From: Mya arenaria | Lineage: Eukaryota > Mollusca > Bivalvia > Myida > Myidae | Direction of reading: 5' to 3' | Assembly: GCF_026914265.1 (NCBI RefSeq) | Contig: NC_069124.1 | Location: 69,984,402 to 70,048,401, forward strand | DNA: 64,000 nt | Part shown: piece after piece, positions 51,001 through 62,552 of the stretch | Position numbering within the stretch: the first letter of the stretch is position 1 | How the letters are laid out: the number at the start of each line of letters is the position of its first letter | Made by a program: the position numbers and the translations under genes | The notes under the pieces: generated by a model | What the model was told of the DNA's origin: nothing | The model's database searches: none | Seen by the model: the letters and a program-made list of their open reading frames with translations, nothing else

Positions 51001-52689
51001 AGAGCGCCTACATTCGGCGTCACCAGCTAAGACCAAAAACGGCACCGCCGGCCAGATTCATAGAAGCGATCAAGGTCCGTCACGTGAACGGCGCGACGGA
51101 AGGACAATCCTTAGTCGGTGGCCACTTTGTGCCCAGGGTGGACGCCATAAAAGAAGTGTCAGAGGCAAACCCGGTGTCAAATGAGGAAAGGTACGGGGTA
51201 AAAGTCGGAATAGCAGTTCATACAACATGCCGATTATTTCACGAAATTGTTTTGTTTGTCATGTACAACAGTTACGCAATGTATTTCAGGCAACATGTAT
51301 TAAGACCTAGAAGATGTGTTCGATACATTGATATTCACACCATTGTGGAATAAATAAACGAACAGTTTGACTAAGGCCAATCAGAAGCAGTGATCAAGAC
51401 TGCCATGGTTCAGTAAGACATGGAAATCGTATTAATTCTCGAGTAAAATGCTGGATTGTACATATAATTGCCCTTTCAACCTCGACCATGAAGACATATT
51501 CATTCAACGGCAAAACTCATTATAGTTTTCCAATAGGAACTCTTGATTCCACTCTTGAACATGTACCTTGAGCTTTTCATTATTCTGTAACACTTGGTAT
51601 CGGTTATGTTACACTTGGTATTGGTAAATGTAATGCGTTGCACGTGCGACCGGCACCTTGTCGGCGTCTTTATTGATTTCATTCCAGTTTTTCAAGGTTG
51701 CTTGATTTCCAATGTATAGCTTTCAATACACTGTGGTGGAATTAAATTCAGTGAAAAGTATGTGGCATTTGATGTTCCCATTCATCTAGAACAATCAAGT
51801 CACAAATTCGAATCGATTGATTCTGGTCGGTCTTCTACTCTCCATGGACATGCATTCCTTGTACTATATGAGAGTTCTGTTAATCACGACAGATCTTGCT
51901 TTTATCAAGTGTCGAAAGCCGGACTGCACTCAGTCTGAAAACGCCGACGTGCCATCGTGTCACTGCATGGATACGAATACGGTTCTTGAATGATAATTAA
52001 TAGTGAACTACACAAAGTTTACTCATTTTGAAATTTATACTCTACAAAAAGAGTTCATATATTTAACGGCGGTCTTTTTGTGCATGGCATTTCTCATTGT
52101 TTCACTCCTGTATTGTAGATCCCCTCGACGAGTGTTGCAAGTGGCCAAAGTAGACCTCAATATGATGCAAGACGCGAATCGGAAGACGGCCTCATATATG
52201 AAGAGGAACGCACCGGCCCACCCCTGGCACAGCCACAGCTACCCGTCCGTGCGACCTATGGAGAAGTTCGTGCGACCTCCGCACGCCTACATGTCCGCCT
52301 CCGTCGGCGAGCGCGACCTGTCGTCTGCTCTCTCCAGTTCCAGCTCGAGAAGCTCGAGCGCAAAAAGTAGTCCGCAACATAGACCAATGTGCAGACCATC
52401 TTCTGGCGCTTCGAAGTCTAGTACGAACTCGAAACTATCCCCTAATAATAAATATTACTACGATGGTGGATTATTTACGCATCCTAAAGAAAATCACTCG
52501 GATTATTTTGTGATACATCCAGATTGGGTTTCTGAGTCTATGTCTATTCAAAAACTGAGCCTTTCAGAAAGGACCAAACAGCTTCCACCAAAAAGCAAAT
52601 CCATGACTTGGCCACAAAGACGGTGTTACAGTGCGCCACCATCGAAATACCGCAACCCTATTACTTGGGAAAATATACAGACTACATAA
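39081..52689 (+). CDS. Unrecognised basic, Ser-rich protein (at least four exons)
   Basis: Exons read: 39081-39173 (starts MWTRAYGGMELVEYPEFWDA, phase 0 end), 41431-41511 (DAAADLARRREAAMSAYYVN..., phase 0 end), 50902-51190 (...SRALRSYRQHRECEKAETRR...) and 52119-52689 (SPRRVLQVAKVDLNMMQDAN..., ends TAA). The 51190/52119 junction is in phase. The 41511/50902 junction is not: either the acceptor is at 50957 (exon from 50958, phase 0, 325 aa total) or a small exon lies between; 50436-50463 would fit (353 aa). The last two exons are GC-richer than their surroundings and strongly basic. They include an Arg-rich helix-like segment, PKTAPP, and a Ser run ([17 protein letters not shown]) followed by proline-rich, Tyr-containing sequence. 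I know no family for it. An intrinsically disordered structural or regulatory protein is inference only. Confidence 0.6.
39690..41060 (+). mobile_element. Decayed LINE (jockey/CR1-like reverse transcriptase fragment)
   Basis: Translated pieces in order: ISKVFDKIWHKGLL (RT motif SKAFDKVWH), GVPQCCIVGTFLFLIF (GVPQGSVLGPLLF), FADDISLYI (the YADD catalytic box with F for Y), RDINSIRVWADNW, HKHLGSDCTWHEHFENIKIK, and FCLDRRCLEIIYFSYIRPIL. The pieces sit in different frames with stops between them, so the copy is dead. No endonuclease domain or poly-A tail is visible, as expected for an old truncated copy. It lies in the first intron of the gene at 39081. The boundaries beyond about 40390 are weak. 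Confidence 0.8.
41512..45108. other. Intron, mostly unrecognised AT-rich sequence
   Basis: It holds an exon-like GC-richer patch at 42369-42432 and the simple repeats at 44138-44345. A frame at 44786-45130 runs into the foldback element at 45109 and resembles no known protein. Confidence 0.5.
44138..44345. repeat. (CCAA)n and (CGAC)n simple repeats
   Basis: Repeated 'aaccaaccaacc' at 44138-44190 and 'cgaccgaccgaccgacc' at 44310-44340, joined by degenerate ACC/GACC-rich sequence. Confidence 0.9.
45109..45455. mobile_element. ~345-bp full-length palindromic (foldback) MITE
   Basis: The left end 'aagctgcactctcacagat' matches the reverse complement of the right end 'atctgtgagagtgcagctt'. The match continues through the element: 'tattttttgtcttgga', 'aatttttgcata', 'gatg..ttatg', 'ttaaaccgttag'. 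The centre is at about 45290 in 'ccgttagtaacgg'. It has no coding capacity and almost no loop, so single strands would fold into one long hairpin. Target duplication is unclear. The next foldback element starts only about 17 bp to the right. Confidence 0.8.
45473..46401. mobile_element. 929-bp foldback element with minisatellite arms
   Basis: The left end 'agctgtgtgaagttagctaa' followed by 'acatacgacattgg' is the exact reverse complement of the right end ('ccaatgtcgtatgt' + 'ttagctaacttcacacagct'). Inside, a ~37-bp unit ('gacattcaaaatcgaatgtt' + 'gtgctggcacgacattg') is repeated in forward orientation to about 45750. It then continues mostly in reverse orientation to about 46375, so the arms are unequal, about 250 and 620 bp. 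The flanks 'gataaagag' (left) and 'gataaaaag' (right) match at 8 of 9 bases, consistent with a 9-bp target duplication. Long inverted arms made of tandem repeats plus 9-bp duplications is the plan of Drosophila FB elements. No transposase is present. Confidence 0.85.
47519..47612. repeat. Short palindromic tandem repeat (tatcgcgata / tcacgatatttcgtca)
   Basis: Three imperfect units of 'acgtcat/gtcagcat + atcgcgatatatcacgatat' about 30 bp apart. Each unit contains the palindrome TATCGCGATA or a one-base variant. Confidence 0.8.
47977..48144. mobile_element. pogo/Tigger-type MITE, 168 bp
   Basis: The left end 'CAGTCGAACCCCGATAGCTC' and the right end 'gagccaacggggttcgactg' are inverted repeats of the CAGT-GAACC type used by pogo/Tigger (Tc1-mariner) transposons. 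The left flank is TA as expected; the right flank is TG, so one base has changed or been lost. It has no transposase. A one-ended remnant of the same family is at 33397-33455. Confidence 0.75.
48225..48300 (+). repeat. Possible tRNA-derived SINE head
   Basis: 'gtgattcagtggtatctgtg' resembles an A box, and 35 bp on 'gttggttcaatcc' fits the B box GGTTCRANNCC. No cloverleaf acceptor stem closes around them, so a SINE head or chance fits better than a tRNA gene. Confidence 0.35.
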
Positions 52690-52828
52690 TGATATAACAC
52701 ATATCGGTATTTCTGTGCATTTTATTCAGACATTCTCTCCTAGTGCGCAATATTACCTCAGTTTTCCAATCAATGTGTGTGTTGTCAAATGAAAAATGGA
52801 CTATTTTGTGCGTCCATGCTATTTATTA

Positions 52829-52834
52829 AATAAA
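52829..52834 (+). terminator. Polyadenylation signal AATAAA downstream of the gene ending at 52689
   Basis: AATAAA 140 bp after the TAA stop. A second AATAAA lies at 53180-53185; either or both may be used. Confidence 0.5.
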
Positions 52835-53639
52835 AAGGGGAAAATTGATACAAAACCAATGACCATGATTAATTAAAACTAGCATGAAACCAACCGTGAC
52901 GCCGTTTCCCTACATGTATGAACTCGTTTTCATACAATGCAGTTATATAACGTATCTATTCATGATAGAGGGAATAGACAAAGTGTTAGGTCTTGTCCGT
53001 GTATGTTGTTATGTCTTTGATACAATGTCAAGGGTAGAAAGAGTGGCATGTTATAGCTGGTTCGTGTTGCACTAACATTGTATGCTATATTGTCGAAGTG
53101 CTTCTTATTATGTAAATCGAGCTGCTTTTTGTAAATATTATTTTTCATCATTTTTATTCTTTAATATAAATCTGATGCTAATAAAAGTGGCATTTGCCAA
53201 GAAAACGTTTTGAGTTCTTCACAACTACAATGTACAATGTATACCAGTCTGCATTTACCAGTGAAAACCCTCATGGCCTGGGCGCAGTCAATTTTGAATT
53301 TATTGATCTGGAACGCTATAACGCTAATTGCTACTTTGACATTGACCCTTTGGCCTAAAATCAACGTGTTATGATCATCCGATGAGTTTTTGTGAAATTT
53401 GATAACCTTAGCCCAGATGTTTTTGAGTAATTGGCAAGAAACTATTGCATTCCTAATGCCACTGTGACCTTGACATTTGACCCAAAAATCAATTGACCAG
53501 TCGCCTAAACAATTAACACAACTTGCAAAGATCATTTGGCCAGGTTTTTCAGTTAATTTATTGGATAGTTCAATTGTGTGTTATTATTTATATACAAAAT
53601 ATATTCATATTTTTATCCACTTATTGTACGATGGTCAAA

Positions 53640-53935
53640 AGGTGTTTTTCTACTTGTCAAGTCCAACGTCCTTGTAAAGTTTTAGGACCCATGTAAACTT
53701 TATGCTATTGATTACACATTTTGTCTATTGGTCACTGTGGCCTTGAATTTTGGATTCCAAAAACAAGTAGGTGCCATTTACTTGTCAAGACAAAACTTCC
53801 AACGGAATTTGAGGACCCTGCATGGGCATATTCCATTGTTGTTAAACTTGAACCATAATCAAACAGACAGAGGGATTGAGAAACGGACAGATGGATGGAC
53901 AAACAGACGACAGAATTCACTGGCATAACCTTATA
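53640..53935. repeat. Dispersed repeat with purine-rich end
   Basis: 'gtcaagtccaacgtccttg' leads to '...aaacagacagagggattg' and 'gacagatggatggacaaac'. It shares the 'gacagacagacggac' type of end with the longer repeat at 54190-55200. Confidence 0.5.
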
Positions 53936-54189
53936 ATATTCCCATCATGACAACAAACAGACATATTAAAATACTGAAATCTATGAATTTGGTGTAAATT
54001 AGCTGTAATAAAGCAAATTGGTTGAATTGATATTGCTTGCCTGATTGGGCAAAGTAGATGGAATGGAAATCAATGAAATATTCCAACCAAAACATGCAAT
54101 ACAGCTGAAGAGTGAAAGACTCTTATGAACGTTTGATATAAGATATGTTTTTTTTATTTGAATGAAATAAAAGAATATTGTTTATAGTA

Positions 54190-55200
54190 TAGTATTTAGA
54201 CTTGGCCTATTAACCTAGTTTTAAAACCACATTACCCAGTTTAAAACAAATACCATATTTAATCAAGGCAAACATTCTGATTAAGTTTCATAAATATTGG
54301 ACCAGAAATATAACCTCTACCATGTCTAAGATTTTTTTAAGATTTGACCTTGTAACCTAGTTTAAGACCCATGTGACCTTTTTTTCAAACTTATCCAAGT
54401 TGTCATCAATACAAATATTTAAAGTTTCATGAAGATTGGTGCTGAAATATGGGCTCGGTTTGTTCCTAATATTTTATCAATGAACTAGTTTTCGACATCA
54501 ATTCGACCAAGTTTTAAAATCTACCAAGATTACATGAAATAAACATACTGACAACAGTTTGAACAAGGTATATCCAATTAATAACAATATCTGTTTCAAA
54601 AATTTGACCTTGTGACCTACTTCATAACTTCATGTGACCAAGTTTCAAACTAGCCAAGGAAAACATTCCAATAAGTTTCATAAATATTGGACAAATACAT
54701 TGCCTCTAGTACGTTCCCAATTTTAAATCTAAAATTTGACCACATGTGATCCACTTTTAAAATGCAATGAGTTTCATCAAAGGTAACATTCTGTCCAAGT
54801 TTGAACATAATCTGATCAATGATATGGTTACGGACAAAAGAAATTGAGATTTGACCTAGTAACCCACTTTCTGACCTCAAGTGACCAAGTTTCAAACAAG
54901 TCAAATATTTAATCAAGGGAAACGTTCTGATTAAGTTTGATGAATATAAGACCAATTATTATGCCTCTAGATTTCAAAGATTTTTCTAAGATTTAACCCA
55001 GTGACCTAGTTTAAGACCCAGTATTACAAGCGGTTGAAATTTCATCAAGGGGAACATTTTAACCAAGTTCGAACATTATCTAACCAATACCTACAAAGGT
55101 ATGGTTCTGGACAGAAATGAAAATGAGGGACAGATAAGCGGACAGAAAGACGCCAAAACCAAACAGCCCGATTCAGAAACCTTTGGTTTGGCGGGGGATA
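54190..55200. repeat. Dispersed repeat with internal subrepeats, ending 'tttggcgggggata'
   Basis: 'tttgaccttgtaacctagtt', 'gtgaccaagtttcaaac', 'ttaatcaaggcaaacattct' and 'aagtttcataaatattggac' recur several times, spaced about 150-350 bp. The block ends with 'ggacagataagcggacagaa' and 'cctttggtttggcgggggata'. This is a familiar organisation of bivalve interspersed repeats, but I cannot assign a family. The spacer between the stop at 52689 and NGRN otherwise holds no gene. Confidence 0.7.
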
Positions 55201-55608
55201 ATAATTGTCTTTAATGTGAGATCAAAACTGTTTTCAGCAATGTGTCCAATAAAGTTGGAACATGACTTTGAAGTTTCTTACACAAGGCCACATACATTTT
55301 GAACAAGACAGTTAATTTACATGTTAGCTGAATATAACAAACGGAACAGAATAATTTCAAATATTCATTAAAATCTTAACACCGTAAGTGACACCAAGTG
55401 CTGTCAACTGTCAGAAACTTTAAACATTTCGTCAAACGAAACTTCACAATGCATGTAGCTTTGTGATGAAGGATATGAATTTGCATACAATAACATTAAC
55501 TTCAGAGTATGGTACTTTCTTTTTTCATTGACAGCAAAAACAAAACCACAAGTAATAATGAAACTGATAATGCTGTATATTTACAGTCAAAATTACACAT
55601 AATATATA

Positions 55609-56628
55609 TCAGTTTTCCTCACTAGCTTGATTCTTCCCACTGCCACTTCTGCCAAGTCTCCTAGCCCTTCTGCTGGAACCAGCAGAGTCCAATAAGAAAA
55701 TGTCTTCCAGGGACCCTTGCAGAACCTCATTAACCCCCCCTGGAGGCCCCTCTAGCTCGTCCCTATCGTCAAAGTCATCTTTATTCTCTCTGCTTGATTT
55801 TAGGGTATTCTGCTTTTCCATTTTTGAAGTCTCATGGGAATAACTTGAATATCGGAGAGAAGTTTTCTTACTAGTATCTTTCTTCTGTAAAGTTGATTTA
55901 TCAAAAGATAATGTTTTAGCATCATATAGCTTGTCTTCTTCACTTTTCAGGTCTTCATCATCAAAGAATTCAAACTGACTCACAGGCTGTACTTCGTCAC
56001 CATCATAAAATGAAACTTTGTCTGAAGAATGATTTGCACCATGTATGCCTTTCATAGATTTTAAAGTACCAATCAAAGGCTGCTTATCCCTTATTGGGCT
56101 GCTATTTGTATCTTGAACGTTTGTTCCTGTGGCCTGCTGATAAATCTCACTTAAAGTCTCTAACAACTCTAACGACTTTGGATCTTCAAAAGTGAATTGT
56201 TTCATATTTTCTTGACCAGTCTCATTTTTATTCGAGTTAGCATCTCTCACTCCAAGCCCTTTTGTCTTCTTCGGGCTCTCAAGTAATGAGCTAAATATGG
56301 GTGGGACCTTGGGCTTGCGCTGCTCTGCGATGTCATGTTTCGTTTGGAGAGCCAATTTCATATCAGGCATGGGCAGTGAGCGGGCTCCGGCTGCATTCAC
56401 CATTAAACCCAACTTCTCTCCCTCTACCAATAACCTGAGATAAGAAATGTCCTCATGTACCATTACAAAAATTTGATCACAAAGACAACAATTCAGTTAT
56501 AAAAGTCCTATTTATAACAATTATAAACATTCTGAAAAACAACATATTTAAGGCATCAATATTATGAAACAGGGACATAATAAATAAAATATCCTTAAAA
56601 ATATCTTTAATGTCTACTTTGGTAAACA

Positions 56629-56703
<75 letters not shown>

Positions 56704-59251
56704 TAAGTTTCAATGCAATACATCATGTATTCCCTAAGGTATTGACTTTAAAGTGGTAACATGCAAAACCTTAACCAGAATTTCGCTGTCGAATAAAATA
56801 GGAGCCATTATTTGAATTTAATGCAAACTAGAGTTATCTAACTTGGTTAATTAAGTAGGTTGGATGGTTGAGTACTATTGTATAAAGTCTCAATGCAATA
56901 CATCAAGTAGTTGCTGAGATATTAACCGAACTTCATTAATTTAGTAGGTTAGATAGTTGGGAATACATATCTAAAGTTTCAAAGCAATACACGATGTATT
57001 TACTGAGATATTGACTTAAAGGTGCTTGCATGCAAAACCTTAACAAAGGTGTGACGCCAACGCTTGAGTGAGTAGTATAGCTCTCCTTATTCTTCGAATA
57101 GTCGAGCTAAAAATGCTAACATCCCTAATCCTGGCAGTAGTTCACTAATCTCCCAACAACTTTGAGTAACATGCATTTCAAGTGCATACAGAAATTAACC
57201 AATTGTCTATAATTGACATTACTTTAACACACTATGACTGTTTCACCTGTAAGCTGGGTCTATAGGCCCTCCCTCCACAGTGGCAGCCTCCTTCAGCTTC
57301 TGCCAGTTGCGGAACACCGCACGATCATGCCGGTAAATGTCATACTCATCATTTGGAAGCTTCTTCTTTCTGAAAAAACACAAACAAATATTAAGCAAAT
57401 ATGAAACTTATAAAAAAATTAATACAATTTGAGAAAAACACAAAACTTACAGTTTTAACACCAATAAGTTATTATTCAGAATCATGATAATGTACATGTA
57501 GTGGCCAGGCGCTGCCTGTCAATTTTCTTCCTCATTTAATCAAGGGGCATAACTCATATGGATTATGCAATTGAAATCAAAATTTAAAAAAAAGTTTAAG
57601 AACAGTAGTATAAATGAATAAATAACAAGCTAAATTTTATTTTCATGTATATGCGTGTACTTAAAATTGCATTCCCATGAATGCAAAAGCTTGTACTATG
57701 TATTTTTAATAAACAGTTGTTTTTCAATGATAAGTTTGATATATAGATGAATACCAAATGATTTTTACACATGCACTCGTGTTCTACTCTTTATTTTCAG
57801 AGAATAATGCCACATATAGCGATAATCAGTTGCGAGGTTTTGCAATCGATTGTCAGCAACCTCAGTCCAAAACAATCTATTTTCTACAATACTTGATCAT
57901 TGTTTTATCCCCAATAACTCTAGAATTATAAAGGCCTTTTTAACTGAATATTTGTACAGTCATTGTTACATGGATGTATCCATTAAAGTTATGGCCAAAG
58001 TTTAAGTCTTTACCAAACTATGCAGCCAACAACACTAAGGCTCTAAACTTTGTTCTTTAAAACACAGACTGTCTATTAAAATTACACTAAACATAGAACT
58101 ACATGCATAGACACAGAAAAGGGAGATTCCTGTAAATAGAGAAGGGAGATTCCTGTTATTAAACATTACTTGATGATATATCTGATGACATCAGGCGTAG
58201 TAGGGAAGCTGTCGGCCAACATCTCGGGAGTCCAATATATTGGGTCCTGCTCGTGAAGGTATTGTATCTGAGCCCGTGCTGCCCAGGTGAGCAGGTTGGG
58301 CATCTGAGGTCCTCTGTACATCTTCTTAAACTTGGACTGAATTATTTTGTTCTTCACAAATATTCGATGTTCTTTTTTTAAGTTCCTAAAAAGGAAGACA
58401 TGTATGGATGATTTAAGTAGTGGCTTCCATAAAACTGTTAAGGAAGGAAGAAGAAGATGAAGGAGAATAAGAAGACGAAGACGAAGAAGAAGAAGAAGAA
58501 GAAGAAGAAGAAAAAGAAGTGGAAGAAGAAAACCTTTTATGATTTGATGTTTGGCAGGCTATACAGAGTCATAATGTTCTGCACACAAAAATAATAGTAT
58601 GTATATTTAAAAAAAATAACAGTATGTAAGTAATGCAACAAATTTTGAAACTTACATCATGACATTCAGCTGAAACGTTGAGGTTAAGCTTTCATAAATA
58701 GTCATTATAACCTATCATTTCAGAAGTCAATGTGTGAGTGTAACAAAGTTGATTTAAAAAAAAATCCAACAAAAGGCTATGAGTTTTGCTTTGTTTGGCA
58801 TTGCAAGTAAATGGATTTTGAGGGGCATCATAAATACGGGAATGTGAGTCTAAGAAGCTTGGACTATGGTTAAGTAAGCTGATAACATGCAGAATTTTCA
58901 CTAATGTTGCCAACAATGGGATCACCGCACTGATTCTGATATAAATTTATGTATATCCAACGTGAAAAAAGTATATTGCATCGTGCTTGTACACATGTAC
59001 AAATTTGCTCTAAACCTAACATTTCACTTAAATGAAACAAACCTTTTCTGTTTGTCTTCAATTTCAACATCAGGATTCCCCAGTTCTGATTCAATCTGGT
59101 CTTCGAGAAATATTTCATCTTCATCAGGGTTATAAGAGCTTGCAGGTCGAATTCCTGGTAAGAAAGTATGTGCTTGTAGTATTCTTACAGTTGACACTCG
59201 CCTTAAAATAGTCGAACATGTTAAAAACATGTGTACTCTGCAAGTTGACAT
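55609..59251 (-). CDS. NGRN: Neugrin-like mitochondrial protein
   Basis: Four phase-consistent exons from the start: 59043-59251, 58170-58385, 57247-57369 and 55609-56434, giving 457 aa. Residues 1-40 (MSTCRVHMFLTCSTILRRVS...) are basic, Ser/Thr-rich and without acidic residues, as in a mitochondrial targeting peptide. The core of exon 2, 'LTWAARAQIQYLHEQDPIYW' followed by PEMLADSFPTTPDVIRYIIK, matches the conserved neugrin core (LTWEAMEQIRYLHEEFPESW..., helix-turn-helix-like). In human mitochondria neugrin belongs to the module that handles 16S rRNA and supports mitoribosome assembly, with RPUSD4, TRUB2, RCC1L and FASTKD2. The protein is much longer than human neugrin (291 aa) because of a low-complexity, acidic and Ser-rich C-terminal exon of 275 residues. 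The start is the first ATG after a short 5' leader; it is divergent from ELP1. Confidence 0.87.
56631..56702. repeat. (TA)n-(TG)n microsatellite
   Basis: About 29 TA units followed by about six TG units, in the NGRN intron between exons 3 and 4. Confidence 0.95.
56705..57120. repeat. Dispersed repeat with three direct subrepeats
   Basis: 'tttcaatgcaatacatcatg' + 'tatt....gatattgactt' recurs at about 56708, 56888 and 56977. The block ends at 'gtgacgccaacgcttgagtg' and 'attcttcgaatagtcgagct', a tail shared by common bivalve repeats. It lies in the NGRN intron. Confidence 0.7.
58440..58532. repeat. (GAA)n purine tract
   Basis: About 90 bp of GAA/GAC/AAG-rich sequence on the plus strand in the first NGRN intron, about 55 bp from exon 58170-58385. 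On the transcribed strand it reads as a CTT tract near the 3' splice site. Confidence 0.9.
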
Positions 59252-62200
59252 TTTGCCGGAAGTGTACAATTTAGCTTGACTGGTTTCTACTTATACGTAT
59301 TTAACGATAGTTGAAAGGCAGTTCAGTCTCGAATTTTTGTGTACAGACCAAAAAAATGGCTGCGCCCTTGGAGAAATTTCACGTCAGTTGCAGTATCATC
59401 ATTTGAGCGGAAATATCCCGAGTATATATTCTCTTTGACGCCTTTCTAATAAAACAAATTATTTTCTTAAAACGAAATTTAAGAAAATATACTTTTTTCT
59501 AAATATTTTAGGTACTGTTTTCAAAAGTAATATGTTTTCGCGAGTTTTAGTCGCAAAGCAGTTTTTTTTTGTATTCCATATAATATATCTGACTAATTCT
59601 AACACTTTGAATAACTTACTGACGCATGGAATCATCTTAAAAATGTTTGGCAGTAGAGGTAGCATGAACCATTGATTTTTTAAATATTGCAATATTTTAA
59701 TGAAATTTTGCACACATACTGTATTACTCAATTTTAGAGAAGTTCAGAACAGTTTAAATTTTCAAATTTGACAAAAAAATGAATTTTTAAAGATTTTTTT
59801 AAAACTCATTTCAAAAAAGCCTTATTTTTCAACCCAAAAACTGATAAATTGGCCTAAAACAGCTGTAAGATGTTGTTTACCAGCTGTAAAAATGTTTTCA
59901 GTAATTCTTTTATGTAATCATGGTAGTATAAATTCTGTTTAACCATCTTTTGAATAAACCATTGGAAGATATTTGTCTACGAAGAGCATTAAATGATACA
60001 TTTTATATGTAGAATATTGGTGAATTGTCAACTTGGAAATAAAGATACAAGTAATTGCAGCTTGCATGGACTTAGCACTTTTCAATTTTGATCTTAAATG
60101 GTATCTTTAACAATAGAGAAACAAACAAAAAAGTATTTGAATCACATAATTATTAAATTTTCTGCTTGTAGTATGAATATAAAATGATATATGTCATTTT
60201 GAAATCTTAGCCACAATATTAGTATTATTTTACTAACCAAACACTTCCTTTAAATACATTAAATGTTGATACCAATATGATGCAATGAATAACATTTTTT
60301 GTAAGTTAAAGCATTAATGTTTAAGTTCCATAAACCTAACATAATTTTAATATTGCCATATTCAATTTTATTTTACTGAATTAGAATACCAGTTCTTTTA
60401 CCAAAAAATCATTATCCATAAACTTAAAATGTCATAGATAATTATAGTTTTAATATAAAGATTTTCATTATTTCACTTACAGTTTATTACAAAAATTAAA
60501 ATAGTATCAAATTCAATCAAGACAAAGTAGATAAATTGACACTAAACCCTTATTGGCCTTAAAGCAAACTTTTAAATATTCGTCCGAAATAGTTGACGAA
60601 ATATATACACACTTAAATTTTCAGGTTTTATTGATATTGAGCATTTCTTCAGTAAAGAAACCAAAATAAGCATTTTTCACAAAAATATGCAAACTATAAC
60701 ACTAAAAATACTTATTATACACAAAAATATTTACTAATATGCCTAAAGTGAATGGTTTCTTCTATCCCAATGCATCCAAACAGGTGTATACAATGGTCAA
60801 ATGTTAATATTTTACAGCCCATTAATGTGGATTTTTTTGCATTTCTTTAAAGATAGGGAATGCAACTATAATTCTATTATATTTTTGCATTGGTGCAGAA
60901 TTTACCCATTTTTAACAAAATCTAAAATTTTCAAAAAAATAATTTTCCAGTATTTTTTGCAATTTTTTATTTGAGAATAGTGTGCACCACAACATCAAAG
61001 TATCAACTTTAACCATCAGTCGGTTGTTTTGTTTCAAAGTAACGTTTTAACACATTAAAATGGCATAAATGGAACCCACTAAAATCCCTCCATTTTGTTA
61101 CCAGTTTTTGGACAGTAAAAATAGAGTCAATTTGAGTTGTTCCCCTTGTGGTTCATGCTAGTAGAGGCTGATGATACAGGAAGAGAGCTCAAATACACAA
61201 ACTGTCTAAAAGAGTAGGTGTAGAACTCCTTCAGCCTCAGGACCATAGACACAAGATTGTATGATGGATAAAAAGAGAAGTCGTACCAACACAAACTCGC
61301 ACTACTATGAAGGTGCGCCAAATATGGAGAAGTCGTCCCACATATGGATTATATAGTACATGTTATTTCTGTCAAACTTTACAATGTACATTGGATATCT
61401 TTTTTAAAGGTATTTATTAATTAGGAATTTATGATGGTAAATTAATATAATGTCTATTTGACAAGCTACTTTTATGAATCTACCAATACCGCCTATATTA
61501 TACATATGTGGGGCAACTTTGTAGTGGTGCGAGTTTGTGTTGGTACGACTTCGCCTGTTACTGTAGGATGCAGAGCCGCATTTTTGGGCTGTTTATCACA
61601 TCATGGTGCATAATACAACTAATCATGATTCCATGACAATATTTCCTATAACTAGTACTATTACTTAGCAAAGTTAAATATCCTATCAGTGCTCCATCTA
61701 GGCCTAAATAGCATGGGTGAGCACCCTGCCTCCATTTTACTATGCCCCGCTGTGCCATTTTGTTTGACAGAGCTCTCTTTGATGATTATGATATTTATTG
61801 AACTAACCAAACTATCTATTGCAAGTAGTTACAATCCATACACAATATGAATTAAACATTGGCCCTTGCAAGTGACCCATTAAGGCTCATTCAATGCCCA
61901 TCAAAAGTGCCTTTACTGACTTAACACCCAGGGTCCCTGCCCTTTTCAAATCCTGGTTGGTGCACTGTCTTCTAGGGTTGTTAAAAAGGGAAGACAGGAA
62001 TCATCACTTTTTATGAACACAAACACACATACTCACGCCAAAGGCACCATTACAGTCAAATTTTCATTTTCATATTTATTAACATGAGTATATTTAACTG
62101 TACTACTTGACATTCATTCAATGTGCTTAAAGATAAATATAGGCATGACAAGATATTGGGTGCAAATATACAGGTTACATACTGATATGAAAAAATGAAA

Positions 62201-62552
62201 TTAACATGAGACTTCTCAGCTATTTTACAACCATCAAAGCAAGAAGACCAGCTTTTGTGGCAGTACCAAAACCATATAACAGATGTTGGGGAAATATGTT
62301 GGGGATAGCAGAATGTTCATAAAAATTCAACTCCTCTTTTTTAACTATTAAAGGTAACAGAAAAATACAATTACTGAGCATAAACAGACATTAATAAATA
62401 TAAATGAAATACAAAGAGGTCAGTATGTGAGTATGATTTTAGGCTAAATGCATGAGACTTGCTGATTGACATGAATAATATCCGTCTCTTTTTATAATTT
62501 TCTTTGTTTTCAACATGTGCACAGACTGGATGTTATAATATAGAAGTAAAAG
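59252..62552. other. Divergent intergenic region between NGRN and ELP1
   Basis: 3.3 kb, very AT-rich, with long A/T runs at 59450-61100. It must contain both promoters. The first 150 bp next to NGRN are the least AT-rich and the most likely NGRN promoter. The only discrete element is the inverted-repeat unit at 61277-61552. No coding stretch is supported. Confidence 0.5.
61277..61552. mobile_element. 276-bp element with long imperfect terminal inverted repeats
   Basis: The left end 'gaagtcgtaccaacacaaac' + 'tcgcac' and the right end 'gtgcga' + 'gtttgtgttggtacgacttc' match perfectly over 26 bp. The inverted match then continues imperfectly through 'actactatgaaggtgcgcc' / 'gggcaactttgtagtggt' to 'cacatatg' / 'catatgtg'. 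The middle is non-coding. I cannot assign a superfamily and see no clear target duplication. Confidence 0.7.

Noticed and set aside
59450-61100. Possible non-coding RNA or gene in the NGRN-ELP1 spacer
   Set aside because: Only long A/T runs and short open frames are visible; nothing distinguishes it from AT-rich spacer.
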